Shown: positions 1 to 9,715, numbered from the stretch's first letter. The stretch is 25,793 nucleotides of DNA from Daldinia sp. FL1419 (GCA_025201765.1 MU623622.1:1-25793), one strand, 5' to 3'. Notes: generated by a model from the sequence alone, not told the origin. Program-made: numbers and translations.

Positions 1-244
1 TTTTAATTATTTTTATATATTTTTAATAGTATTTTATTAATAAAATATATTTAATTTTAATAATTATTAATTTATAATAATATAATAATATAATTAATAT
101 AATATTAATTTATAAATATTTTAAGATATGAATTTATATTATCTTATAAAAGATTATTAATTAATTTAATATAAATAAAATAAAAAGGAAAATTATAAAA
201 AGAATTAATTCTAATATATTTAAATATTTAAAATTATAACCTTA

Positions 245-248
<4 letters not shown>

Positions 249-278
<30 letters not shown>
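249..278. repeat. (AT)15 microsatellite
   Basis: Thirty bases of uninterrupted alternating A and T lie directly before the LTR-like repeat. No function is inferred. Confidence 0.9.
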
Positions 279-282
<4 letters not shown>

Positions 283-283
283 C

Positions 284-763
284 CTATAATATCACATAAT
301 TACGTAAGAAAAGAAAAAGTTATTAATATAAGAATATTGGTTATATAACTATAATAAGATTAACCCACTTTAATATTATATATAAATTTTTAATATTTCT
401 ATTAAAATATTAAATATTAATGGTTTCCATTACCTTATTTAAGGTTTTATAAATAATTTATATACCATCTTTATAAAAAAAATACATAATAGCTTTATTT
501 AATTATAATATTATAATTTATATAAATAAGAAATTTTAAATAAATAAATAAAAACTAGGAAATTTTTTATATAAAATTCTTTAGCAATTATAATGATATT
601 CTAATTCAAATTAATAAAAACCATTAATATTTATTATTTTAATAAAAAATATATTTTAATTTTTAATTAATATATTCTTTTTTAAAATAATTATTTTTAA
701 TTAAATATATTTAAATATATTTATTTATATTATTATATATAATAATACTTTATCCATTTAATA
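284..763 (+). mobile_element. LTR-like repeat, left copy, interrupted by a small element
   Basis: The sequence matches, in inverted orientation, the repeat at 17235-17457. Shared blocks include GTAAGAAAAGAAAAAG near the start, AACCCACTTTAAT in the middle and CTTATCCAT or CTTTATCCAT near the end. The right copy ends TGTTGA...CCAACA, typical TG...CA termini of an LTR. Here the corresponding end reads TTTAATA, as expected if CCAACA lost its cytosines to C-to-T change. The left copy carries an extra block of about 220 bp (411-633) that the right copy lacks. I read it as a solo LTR. The identity of the parent element is unknown. Confidence 0.6.
411..633. mobile_element. MITE-like element with 22-bp inverted ends, nested in an LTR
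   Basis: TAAATATTAATGGTTT at 411-426 is the exact reverse complement of 618-633. The match extends to 22 bp (411-432 with 612-633) if two C/T transitions are allowed. Both outer ends carry TA (411-412 and 632-633), which would suit the TA target duplication of Tc1/mariner-type elements. The inside is non-coding and A+T-rich. The repeat at 17235-17457 runs through the corresponding position without this block, which serves as an empty site. The superfamily is inferred only from the TA flanks. Confidence 0.55.
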
Positions 764-789
764 TAAATTAAATAAAGAATTATAATAGA

Positions 790-930
790 TTATTTCCTCT
801 AAAAAGACCACGTCTACCCAGGATCGCTCCGCACCTACTCCGAACTATACTTGTTAGAATTGCCCTCCTCTATATCTGCCTCCTTATCCTTCTTCTTGTT
901 TTCTTTAGTTATATATATTAAGGAATCCTG
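790..930. other. Short island of ordinary base composition
   Basis: This stretch keeps many C and G bases, including several CpG sites, in the middle of the A+T-rich block. It is C-rich and G-poor on the plus strand. The minus strand reads as a short lysine/glutamate-rich peptide before a stop, which could be a coding remnant. I do not recognise it. It may be a fragment that was never duplicated and so was not mutated. Confidence 0.4.
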
Positions 931-1530
931 AATGAAGGCAAGTATATTCTTAAAAAAAAGGTTGTATTTATTAGGATTTAAGTTTAAATATATTGGGAAA
1001 TTATTAAAGATTTATAATAAATTATTATTAAAAAATAATAAAATATTTAATATTAATTAAACTTCTTAAATAAAAAATTATTATAATAATAATATATAAA
1101 AATAATATAAATTATTAAAAATAAAATAATATATATATATTTCTTTTTAAAATTAATTCCTTTATAAATCTTATATTATAATTAATAAATATTAATAAAA
1201 TAAATATAAAATAAGATTATATTACAAAATAATTACAATATTAATAATATTAAAATAAATAATCTTTCTAAAATTATTAAAATATATAAAAATTATAAAT
1301 TTAATAAATAAAGGATTAAATATAATAAAAATAATTATTAAATATTATTAATAATTTTTTAATAAATTTTTTAAAAATTTAAAAATTTTAAAAAAATTAT
1401 AATAAAATTTTAATAATTAATTTCTAGAATTATATTAGAAAGGCATAATTATATTTTTTATATAATTTTTTATTTTTAATAAATAAATTATTTTTATAAT
1501 ATATAATTATATTAAAATTATAATTTTAAT

Positions 1531-2002
1531 ATAATTGTTAAAAGTTAAAAAATAATGTTGTAATTATTTATAAATAATTATACCTTATATATTATATAAT
1601 ATATCCCTTAGGTAAACATATATAATAAAATTATTTAAATTACAGTACTTAATACCCCTAAACTTTTTATAACATTGGCTCATTGGTTCTCAGCTCTTTA
1701 AAGTCTAATTATAAATGATTATTAACTGTCAGCCAAACGTACCTCTATTTATAATATAATGGTTTATAACCTAAGAACATTCATCTAACGTAATATTATA
1801 TAATATTTTCAATTTAATTCAAATCTTGTGCCTTATTATTAGTATTAGTCTGGCTTTAGGGCTTAAATATGGATTTAACATAATTGTTGGATATAGGGAA
1901 TTATAGGTATTTCTATTGTATAAATTGGGTTCATAATTATTAAAAGCTAAAAAACAATGCTATAATTGTTTATAAACAATTATGCCTTATATATTGTACA
2001 AC
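1531..2002. repeat. Pair of 70-bp direct repeats (1531-1600 and 1933-2002) with a central palindrome
   Basis: The two 70-bp copies align without gaps and differ at 11 positions, all of them transitions. Nine of the 11 lie in CpA/TpG context, the preferred RIP target. The second copy contains a perfect 22-bp palindrome (1962-1983, half-site ATAATTGTTTA). The first keeps a 20-bp palindrome at 1561-1580. The 330 bp between the copies are less A+T-rich than the surroundings and contain no ORF. It could be a small element with terminal direct repeats, such as a very short non-autonomous LTR element, but no element family is recognised. Confidence 0.6.
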
Positions 2003-2642
2003 AATAATATAATATTAAAATATTATATTAAATTTAAAATATTATAATAATTTTTAATAAAAGAATTAAAATATTTAAAAAAGATTAATAATAGAATAAA
2101 ATTGGAAAAATAATGGAACATTTACAAATATACAAATTTTTTTTATTTAATATAATACATATATAAAAATAAAATGGGTTTTTTAAAGTAATACCAAATT
2201 ATAAATATAATAAATATAATAATATTATACTATAATATTATAAAATACAAATAAGGTATACAAAGAAGATTAAGGTTAATTAAAAAAAACCATAAATTAA
2301 TAATATTATTTTAAATTATTTTAAAAAATAAATATGATATTATAATATTAAAATGAAGATTATAAAAATAAAAATGGGTAATGATTTTTTATAAAAATAT
2401 GAAATTATTTATATATATTTATATTTTATATAAATTATATATATTTTAACCTTTTTTTAAAATAATTTCTTTATAATATAATAATATTTTTATTATTTAT
2501 AAAAAAAAATAATAAAATTATTTTGGATTTTATTATTATTCTATATTTAAGCCATTGCCATATCATTTTATGAAATTTAGATATTATAATATATAAAATA
2601 TTTTTTTATATTAAAATTTAATTATTTTTATTGGAAAGTAAA

Positions 2643-3072
2643 TTTTAATAAAAATATAAAATAAAATTAAAATTATAATAATATAATTTATTTAAATAGG
2701 TAGCAGGTAGGTTTTCTCTGGAACACAGTTCTTATTTAGAACAAATACCAAAAAATAAACCAGATACCTATAATATATTCTAGGTAAATCGGGGTAATAA
2801 TAAATAAATAAATAATAAATTATAATAGATTATTATTAATATAAAAAATAATATATTAAAAAATATTAAAAAATATTTATATTAATTAAATTATTTTTAT
2901 TATATAATAAATTTTAATAAAAATATAAAAAATAATTAAAATTATAATAATAAAATAAAATTAAATAAATAATAAATAAAATTTTTCTAGATCATAATTC
3001 CCATTTAAAATAAATATTAAAAAATAAATCAGATATCAGAAATATAATTTATATAAAATAATATAATAATAA
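2643..3072 (+). repeat. Tandem pair of a ~265-bp repeat (copies near 2643-2800 and 2911-3072)
   Basis: The first copy contains GGTAGGTTTTCTCTGG, TTCTTATTTAGAACAAATA and TATTCTAGGTAAAT. The second has the corresponding blocks more eroded (TTTTTCTAGATCAT, AAATAAATCAGATATC). A third copy lies inverted at about 16382-16620 and matches over at least 200 bp; its similarity to the first copy reaches left to about 2560. Most differences are transitions. The family is not identified; LTR or untranslated region of a retroelement is a guess. Confidence 0.6.
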
Positions 3073-3140
3073 ATAATAAATAATAATAATTTATATTTTA
3101 TATTTTATATTTCTTTTTTTTTAAAAAAAACATAATATAT

Positions 3141-3151
3141 TTTATTTTATT
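3141..3151 (-). terminator. Probable polyadenylation signals of the pyruvate kinase gene
   Basis: On the minus strand two overlapping AATAAA hexamers occur about 90-100 bases after the pyruvate kinase stop codon. They sit at the edge of the A+T-rich block, so in this composition a chance match is possible. Position relative to the gene is the main support. Confidence 0.4.
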
Positions 3152-3241
3152 CACATTATTATAAGGGTCAAACATAGATAAGACTTTTGGCCCAGACCTT
3201 CGTACCTTCTTTCAAATTCATTACTCCTATCGATGAATACA

Positions 3242-5146
3242 TTAATGCATCATTCCTAATCCCAAGGATGCTGGGTCAGCCTTAACGATCCGTGTTGTGT
3301 TCGTATTACCCATACCACCTCTCCAGCCTTGCACAACAACAATAGTATCGCTCTTATTTAACAGTCCCAAACCTAAAGCCCTCTCAACCGCCCATTTGAT
3401 GCGGCGGTCTACATCTTCTTGCCAGTTAACGTTATCGTAATCCGGCTTAGCTTCATCAAATAAGAAGGGATAGACACCACGGTACAAGTGCGCATAACGC
3501 GATGCAGATGCGTTACGAGTAACCATGAAGATGGGGCACACCGGTCGGTACTTTGAGAGCAGACGAGCCGAATCGCCAGACGTAGACAGAACGATGATAG
3601 CTCCCGCATTCAGATCTAAAGACGCTCGTACCGCGGCCATGGCACAACCCTCGACAACACTCGTCGGACGCTTCGTCAACGAGACCATCTCCTCGTAGTG
3701 GCTGACGTAGGGGATAGAATTCTCCGCAGCAAGACAGGTGTTGCTCATCTCGCGGACAGCGAGCTCCGGATACGCACCCTTAGCGGTCTCGCCGCTAAGC
3801 ATAACGCAGTCAGCTCCATCGGTGACAGCATTACCAACATCGCTGATTTCTGCTCTAGTAGGGCGAGGATTGGTTATCATGCTTTCCAACATTTGCGTGG
3901 CGCAGATTACAGGTTTGCCAGCGATGTTGCACTTAGCAATCAACTTCTTCTGAGCAGCGAATACTTCATAGGCCGGGATCTCGATACCCAAGTCTCCTCG
4001 GGCCACCATCACACCATCGGTCTCCTTCAGGATTTCGTCGAAGTTGTTAAGCCTGTAAAATATCATTGTCAGCACCCTTCTAGCCAAGAAGGTATGGCGC
4101 TTATAAACAATCTATTCTCTAGACAGCAATTAACCTACCCTTGTCGGTTCTCAATCTACAATCCAGTTTGTTAGCATTCAAGTTCATCATATAGGAGAGC
4201 AGTATGACAAATCGCTACTCACCTTGGCAATAATTTGGATGTGTTTGCCATCTTCTCCCAGGACCTCGCGAATCGCACGGATGTCTTCACCTCGTCGAAT
4301 GAAACTGGCGAAAACCATATCGACGTTATTTTGGACTCCGAATCGGAGATCTTTCTTGTCCTTCTCCGACAAAGCAGGGAGGTCAACATCGGTATCGGGA
4401 AGGTTAACACCTTTTCGGGAAGAGATAAACCCATTGTTGCGGGCACGGACTTCGACAGTCTTGTCGTCCTTGATCTTGAGTACATCGAAGGCAAGTACAC
4501 CATCGTCGACATATATAATCTTTCCGGGTTCAATCACCTTAGTGATATTAGTATAATCAACGTACCTACCAATTCTGTTAGTACCATAAGTTTACATCCA
4601 CGACGAAATTGTATCATACATGTTCTCTGCGCTGCATGCTGTCTTGTACTTTTCATCCGTGGTAATGTTCAGGACATGTCCGGCCTTGAGAGGGATATCT
4701 TCGCCACGCTCGGTGTCACCAGTGCGGATCTCAGGGCCTTTGGTGTCGAGAGCGATAGCGACCTGTCGACCAGGCTGCTGCTTCTCCGCAGCGCGAGTGT
4801 TGTCAATGACTGATTGGTGGTATTCATAACTTCCGTGGCTGAAGTTCTACATACATTTCAAATTAATACGCGATACACTGACACCGCCAGGGGTAATATT
4901 CTTACCATACGAACGATATTAAGACCAGACTGTCGACTACGCTCGGATTAGCTTAGAGATGTTTCATATATGGGACTAAACTAACAGAGAGTTGATCTTT
5001 TCAACCGAGTTGGTCTTGGGTCCGATAGTACAGATGATGGAAGTCCGCCGGTGGGCATTCTTGTCCAGAGCAGCAGCTGTGTTGAGGCTCGCAAGCCATT
5101 CGACACGGCCACCCAGGGCAAGGTGATCAAGAGAGGAGGCAGACAT
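3242..5146 (-). CDS. Pyruvate kinase, six exons
   Basis: Cytosolic pyruvate kinase makes ATP and pyruvate from phosphoenolpyruvate and ADP, the last step of glycolysis. Exons on the minus strand, in order: 5146-4986, 4936-4906, 4846-4620, 4565-4223, 4155-4139 and 4052-3242. Introns are 49, 59, 54, 67 and 86 bp, all GT...AG, several with a CTAAC or CTGAC branch-like site. The spliced reading frame is 1590 nt, giving 529 aa, against about 526 for fungal homologues. Visible landmarks: CTIGP (39-43), Arg63 with NFSHGSYEYH from Asn65, LDTKGPEIR with Asp98, the signature IIAKIENRQG with catalytic Lys254 and metal ligand Glu256, MVARGDLGIE with Asp280, SGETAKG, and the C-terminal GWRGGMGNTNT effector-site loop. 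The start is chosen because the N-terminus MSASSLDHLA resembles fungal homologues. All splice phases agree and no disabling change is seen. Usually single-copy and essential in fungi. Gene symbols differ between fungi, so none is assigned. Confidence 0.97.
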
Positions 5147-5400
5147 GCTTAGGAGTTACTAGAAATAATATCGATATTGATAGCGTCAAGGTGATAGATA
5201 AGAGAATCTCCTACGGCCTCAAGACCAGGCCCGAAGAAGACGATATAGATTGAGTCAGAAAATAAGGAGGTGTCAAGAGATAGAGACAGAGGGGGGAGAT
5301 GGAGATAAAAAAGGATTCACGGAAGAACGTGAATGTGAGGTATTTCTAAAATGTTAATATTTTAGAAAAGTTAGAACGAGTTTACGGATTAACCCCACCC
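5147..5400 (-). promoter_or_regulatory. Upstream region of pyruvate kinase with pyrimidine tract and two palindromes
   Basis: On the coding (minus) strand a long CT-rich tract covers about 5258-5310, typical of the core promoter or 5' leader of highly expressed fungal genes. Just upstream are an inverted repeat ATTCAC...GTGAAT (5315-5334, with GAA/TTC triplets reminiscent of a heat-shock element) and a perfect 10-bp-arm hairpin TTTCTAAAAT...ATTTTAGAAA (5343-5368). A GTAGG...TTTCTAG pair between about 5215 and 5158 could bound a leader intron, but this is only a possibility. No TATA box or transcription start can be assigned with confidence. Confidence 0.4.
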
Positions 5401-5586
5401 TTCTTGTGATGGACTTGCTTGAGAAAGTCAAGCTTACAGGTATCGAAATTGACTAGTCCCTTATGCGGGGGGTTAAAAAAAAAAGCTGATGAGGGGCAAC
5501 GGGTAACGCCCTACGAAGGCCTAGATGGAGTTAGTGTGCTTTCCACATTTTACACTTAATACATAAAAGAGATACAAGTACATTGG

Positions 5587-5637
5587 TAGGCTGTGGTGGG
5601 CTGTAGTGGGCTGTAGTGGGCTGTACCTAGTGGGCTG
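5587..5637. repeat. Tandem decamer repeat CTGTAGTGGG
   Basis: About four copies of a 10-bp unit, CTGT(A/G)GTGGG, run head to tail, and a final copy is spaced by CTAG. Related blocks in the opposite sense (TAGCCCA, TAGCCCACC) follow at about 5690-5713. The array lies roughly 450 bp upstream of the pyruvate kinase start. It may be a simple minisatellite or a cluster of binding sites; the sequence alone does not decide. Confidence 0.7.
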
Positions 5638-5821
5638 GTTTGTCTCACCCTCCCTAAGAGAGGTATTTATGTGCTTCCAATCACCACCAATAGCCCAGTT
5701 CGCCTAGCCCACCTGCCAGGGTTGACAGGGTCCTAATAAGCTAATGTAGCACACACATCCCTAAGCAGGTATCTCCTATGTAGGTACGCAGGCTAGCAGA
5801 CTAGGGTAGTAAGATATATCC

Positions 5822-5911
5822 CCAATTATAAGGTCTAAATTAGTATTAACATACCTTATCTTCAGCAAGCTTAGGTAAAAGATAGGCTGGAAGTATGTAC
5901 TTTATAATTGG
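5822..5911. repeat. 90-bp foldback sequence
   Basis: CCAATTATAA at 5822-5831 pairs perfectly with TTATAATTGG at 5902-5911. A second imperfect inner pair, ACATACCTTATCTTCAGC with GCTGGAAGTATGT, would extend the stem. It contains no ORF. It could be a tiny MITE-like remnant or a structured promoter segment. Confidence 0.4.
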
Positions 5912-7726
5912 TAGTTACCTGACATGGCGCTTACTTAAGAGGTTGATTAAAACAGAATCCTATCTAATACCTAAACCAAGGCCAGTAACATGGATTCCTT
6001 TTTTTTTTTTTTCTGAGGAGTACATATAAGCGACATTTCACATAATTGTCTCATCTACTGCCTCATCCAAACCCAGAACCTTCCTTGTCCACATGTGAGA
6101 CTGAGTGGATATTACAGTTCGCCTCGCCGCGTACGTGCTACTCTCGGCATTCGATTATCACGGATATCCTGCAGCCATCATCGGGCTACACCGTACGAGA
6201 GTAGAATGGTGGCTGACTGCTAATAGCCAACCACTTATATATTGGCCTCCGCCCCATGAATAATTTACGAAAAGCAATATATGAAAATCTAGTACGGACT
6301 TAGAAAAGTTGCAAAAGTTTACAGACGCAACGTGAGATCGAGGAACGCCCAGACGCATCTGTCGTTTGAATGAGACTGATAAGCACCATATAGAATTAAG
6401 GGATACCGCATATGATAATGAATAGAAGGCTAAGAGATATGAAACACTTATTTCTGTTGGGTCGCTCCATTTTCTCAACAACTGACCGGATATCTTAAAA
6501 AACAGAAAATAGATAACATAAATAGGTTTAGGCGCAGCTGCGCGGATGATTCGTTAATTCCCTCAACCTTTATAACTTTCAACCCTTAATATTTAATTCT
6601 CAACCTCAGAGCCAAGGCTAGTTTCAGTCCCATCACTACATCGTAATCAAGTTCCTCCCCAAATGGTGTTATCATACTCCCGTCTCAGCTCTACGAATTC
6701 CTCGCCAAAGTCAATAATACAAAATTTGCCCAGAAAGATCATCCTGATTCTTACCAATATCAATCCCCAAGTTCTTGTCCACGTTTCAACATGTCTTCAG
6801 TCCACTATTTGCACCTTCCTCCCGGTTCTATTTCTCTACGTTCTTGTAACGGAAGTTCATTACCTAGGTATCTGCCTAGACAACTGAGGCATTTCTTATA
6901 CTACTTCGCGCGGGCATCATATATGCCGCATGATCAAATTAATAAATGTGGTAACTTAGTTTCCAAGATCACGTTTACCCTGACGTTCCTGAGTTGAATT
7001 GCCTTGGCGAGTAGTCACCCGTCATATATGCGAGCCGTTAAGCGAAGGAGTCGTTTGATCACCGTAGCTATACCAAAACTAGCAAGCTTTAACGTCTTCC
7101 CCGTTGTCTCTTGAAGGCCACACGTGGGCCCCTCGAACTAGTAAAACTGAAGGTATAACTATTTTAAAGGTAAACTATTATAATCTATTAGGTTAGATTG
7201 CTGCGCTCGGCGAATGATTTTGGCCATGTTGGACTCACACGATAAAATCTTGGCACCTCTTCTAGTTATGTGTAATTTACAACAATTATATAGTTACACT
7301 AATAAGTTGACGCTTTGAACGGACTTCAGGGTCACCACCCAAAATTCAATCGCCATCGTCAAGGTAATTCACTATCATTCATAGCATAATTATACCAATT
7401 CAAACACACGTGATTAGATAGGAAATCAGATCATGCTGCTGTAACGAAAGGCCCCTCTTATAGTAATACCTCTACATATCAAGCTTTTATACAGTATCAT
7501 TAATAGGCCACGAGGCGTCTCCTTCAATTATCTTAACTATATTCTTCATATAGTACCTAAGCCCGCAAATTTATTCGTCCTGAATACGTAGACAGGGAGT
7601 TAACTAGAATGACAAAATCCCTTTGCCTTTACTATTAATCTATCTAATAAATTATCCATATATACCTATATACCTATATTACCCGATCTTAATGAGTTAA
7701 TCAGTAGCAGGACATGGCTTGAGTCC
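5912..7726. other. Intergenic region between pyruvate kinase and the oxidoreductase
   Basis: About 1.8 kb of ordinary to slightly A+T-rich DNA with a T14 run at 5999-6012. Short open frames exist (6158-6481 minus, 107 codons; 6663-6887 and 6791-6997 plus, 74 and 68 codons). None has a recognisable protein, a coherent splice model or a length beyond chance at this composition. A CACGTG E-box-like site lies near 7122. This stretch probably holds the distal promoter of pyruvate kinase and the 3' region of the oxidoreductase. I see no further gene. Confidence 0.5.
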
Positions 7727-8719
7727 TCACACAGCAATGTTAATAACCAACTTGCCCCTAACACGCCCAGTATTGAGTTTATCAAATGCCTCCTTGACGT
7801 GGTCAAACCCAAATACTGAATCAATCACGATCTTATCCTTAGGCAGACTTAACAATTCCTTTAGAAAGGAAGTGTTAAACTCCAGATTAATGCAAGCATA
7901 GGATTGCCCCATGCCAATCTTTCCATCAAGAGCTCGTAGGAGCATCTGTGGATTCCATAAATATATATACCTGCCGCCCGGCGATAGCCTGTTGGTCTTG
8001 TCACCAACAACAGTCACATATGCCTTAGAAATCCCCAGACATTCAGTACCCCCAACAAAATCGATAATAACGTCGGGAGAAAAATCCTTAACATGCTCTG
8101 ATACCTTAGTAGTCGTGTAGTCAATGGTGTCGTCCGCTCCCATACCGCGAACGAAATCGGAATTGCGACCTGAGCATGAGGCTTTCACCCTCCAACCACG
8201 CTGCTTTGCGAGGTATACAGCATACATGCCACAGCTGGAACTACCTCCCAAGATGACTATTCTCCCATTTTTCACATGCGACTCCGCTCGGGCAATGGTT
8301 GTTCGAGCCGTGAGCCAGACGAGGGGGAGAGCCGCGGCTTGCTCCCAGGACCAATCAGCCGGCTTCTGGACCACCGCGGATTCTTTGGTGCTAATTCTGA
8401 TTGTTTCTTGGAGCGTGCCACCAGGTATGAACGGGGTAATACCTAGAACCTCGTCGCCAACCTTGAAGCCAGAGTTTGGTCCTGCTTCTTCGACGATACC
8501 TGAAAAATCCTCGCCTACCCCCTTATGAGACGGGACACAAAAGGTTGGGAGGTGTGATATGAAAGGATACGACATTAATTGAACGTCAACCGGATTTAAG
8601 GATGCAGCTTTAATTCGCACGCGAATCTCATGTGGCTTGAGCTGTCCTACATCAGATGGTAGGGTTGACTGTTGTAGTGCTTCTGGGTAGCCCCCGTGAG
8701 TCCATGTCCAGGCCTTCAT
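7727..8719 (-). CDS. Zinc-free medium-chain oxidoreductase (quinone reductase/RTN4IP1-like)
   Basis: A single uninterrupted 330-codon frame from ATG at 8719 to TGA at 7727-7729. The N-terminal part (about 1-120) is a GroES-like fold with the family pattern ASLNPVDVQ (39-47), GEDFSGIVEEAG (69-80) and FKVGDEVLG (85-93). The middle (about 125-280) is a Rossmann fold with nucleotide loop ILGGSSSCGMYAV (156-168), a short variant of the AxxGxxG motif. The C-terminus ends with GRVRGKLVINI (318-328). The catalytic cysteine/histidine zinc ligands of alcohol dehydrogenases are absent, which places it with NAD(P)H quinone oxidoreductase- and reticulon-4-interacting-protein-1-like enzymes. It probably reduces quinones or activated double bonds with NADPH; substrate unknown. 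Length equals the family norm and no break is seen. No signal peptide or clear targeting sequence. It is not linked by function to its neighbour. Confidence 0.92.
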   Translation of the reverse strand: MKAWTWTHGGYPEALQQSTLPSDVGQLKPHEIRVRIKAASLNPVDVQLMSYPFISHLPTFCVPSHKGVGEDFSGIVEEAGPNSGFKVGDEVLGITPFIPGGTLQETIRISTKESAVVQKPADWSWEQAAALPLVWLTARTTIARAESHVKNGRIVILGGSSSCGMYAVYLAKQRGWRVKASCSGRNSDFVRGMGADDTIDYTTTKVSEHVKDFSPDVIIDFVGGTECLGISKAYVTVVGDKTNRLSPGGRYIYLWNPQMLLRALDGKIGMGQSYACINLEFNTSFLKELLSLPKDKIVIDSVFGFDHVKEAFDKLNTGRVRGKLVINIAV

Positions 8720-9130
8720 CTCCCGAATGTATCGATGTCGACTTTATGTTGGGAAATATTTGAAAAAGAGTGTTCCGAATATTGAATTGATAAACCCCAA
8801 TCGAATTCTAACCCAAGATTTTCGAGCCCGACGACAAGCCTAATCTCAACGACTCAGGTATAATTCGAACGAGATTATGGTATATAATGGGATAGATAGG
8901 GGTATCCACGGAGGCACCTACAGAATGGTATCTGTATATATTTACAAATTTCATGAATTTATCAGGTCTTATAAACTGAGCAGGCCGAGAGGTCCTCGCC
9001 GGAAATCCTACATTCTACATCAAGGATACGGGCGAAATGTTGAACCGCAAAGTGGAAATTGCTCCGGGAAGGGCCTGCATTATTAGGGATTCGGCTGCCG
9101 AGGCCGAGAATGTTGATGTTGGATTAGTAT
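8720..9130. other. Upstream region of the oxidoreductase
   Basis: About 400 bp of ordinary composition separate the oxidoreductase start from the right A+T-rich block and should contain its promoter. A 69-codon plus-strand frame at 8877-9086 has no recognisable content, and I do not call it. No TATA box or clear operator is visible. Confidence 0.4.
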
Positions 9131-9133
9131 TAT

Positions 9134-9715
9134 CTTAGGGGATGTTTTGTTGCATAAGTATGGAAAAACTTATGGGAGGTAAATATAAATATTAATTATA
9201 TATTTTTGGGGTATTATTTAATTTATTTTTATTAAAATTTGATTTATTTGTAGATTTATAAATTTTTTAATATATTTAATAAATATTAATTAATTTGTTT
9301 AAAACTTTTTAAAAATGAAAAGTACTTTAAAAGGTACTTTTTGATGTATTTATTTGATTTTAGGGTTTTGATGTCTTATATTATAATATATTTAATGGTT
9401 AAATTATAATATATTTAATAATATTTAAAATTTTTGTAATAATACATATATATATTATAATTATAGTGGGTAATAATAGTAAAGTTATAAATGATTTCAA
9501 TATATTATAAATAATTTTAATATATTTTTATAAATATATATAGTAAATTGAAAATTATAAATATTTATTAATTTATTATATTTAAGATAAATATTAATTT
9601 ATTAAAAATATAATAGATATTACCCCATAATTAAGCCATATTTTAGTAATTTATATATCAAGGTTAGCATAAGCCATAAATAAAGTACCGCTTATGTAAC
9701 ATAACATCCCCTTAG
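9134..9715. mobile_element. Element or element pair with ~28-bp inverted ends at the island/block boundary
   Basis: 9134-9163 reads CTTAGGGGATGTTTTGTTGC then ATAAG. 9686-9715 read on the minus strand gives CTAAGGGGATGTTATGTTAC then ATAAG, so 22 of the first 25 positions agree. Weaker inverted similarity continues inward for about 100 bp, including GGGGTATTATTT with GGGGTAATATCT. Either this is one foldback element of about 580 bp, or two LTR starts facing each other, each preceded by a polypurine tract (AAGGGGA) and beginning TGTT. The composition change to extreme A+T begins within it. Confidence 0.5.

Larger units (their letters stand above)
1..3160. repeat. Left A+T-rich, RIP-like repeat block
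   Basis: The whole stretch is extremely A+T-rich (by eye well over 80%) and stop-dense in all frames, with no open reading frame worth calling. It ends abruptly near 3160, where normal composition begins just downstream of the pyruvate kinase stop. Inside are an LTR-like repeat with a nested small element, a transition-diverged pair of 70-bp direct repeats, a tandem pair of another repeat, and one short island of ordinary composition (790-930). The parts between these (about 930-1530 and 2005-2560) hold nothing I can identify. Known biology: RIP of duplicated DNA in ascomycetes produces exactly this kind of block. That it is RIP rather than simple drift is an inference, supported by the repeat comparisons below. 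Confidence 0.85.

Noticed and set aside
3698..4829. Several plus-strand frames across the pyruvate kinase gene
   Set aside because: They are antisense shadows of its exons; the minus-strand spliced frame explains the region fully.
6158..6481. 107-codon minus-strand frame between the two genes
   Set aside because: No recognisable motif, no plausible splice partner, and not unusually long for this base composition.
6663..6997. Overlapping 74- and 68-codon plus-strand frames, possibly a small secreted protein
   Set aside because: No convincing signal peptide plus mature domain, overlapping frames without family resemblance, and no start context that decides.
8877..9086. 69-codon plus-strand frame divergent from the oxidoreductase
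   Set aside because: No recognisable content. It lies in the presumed promoter and near the repeat border.
9319..9342. Near-palindrome AAAAGTACTTT with AAGGTACTTTT
   Set aside because: Imperfect, short, and in sequence where such matches are common.
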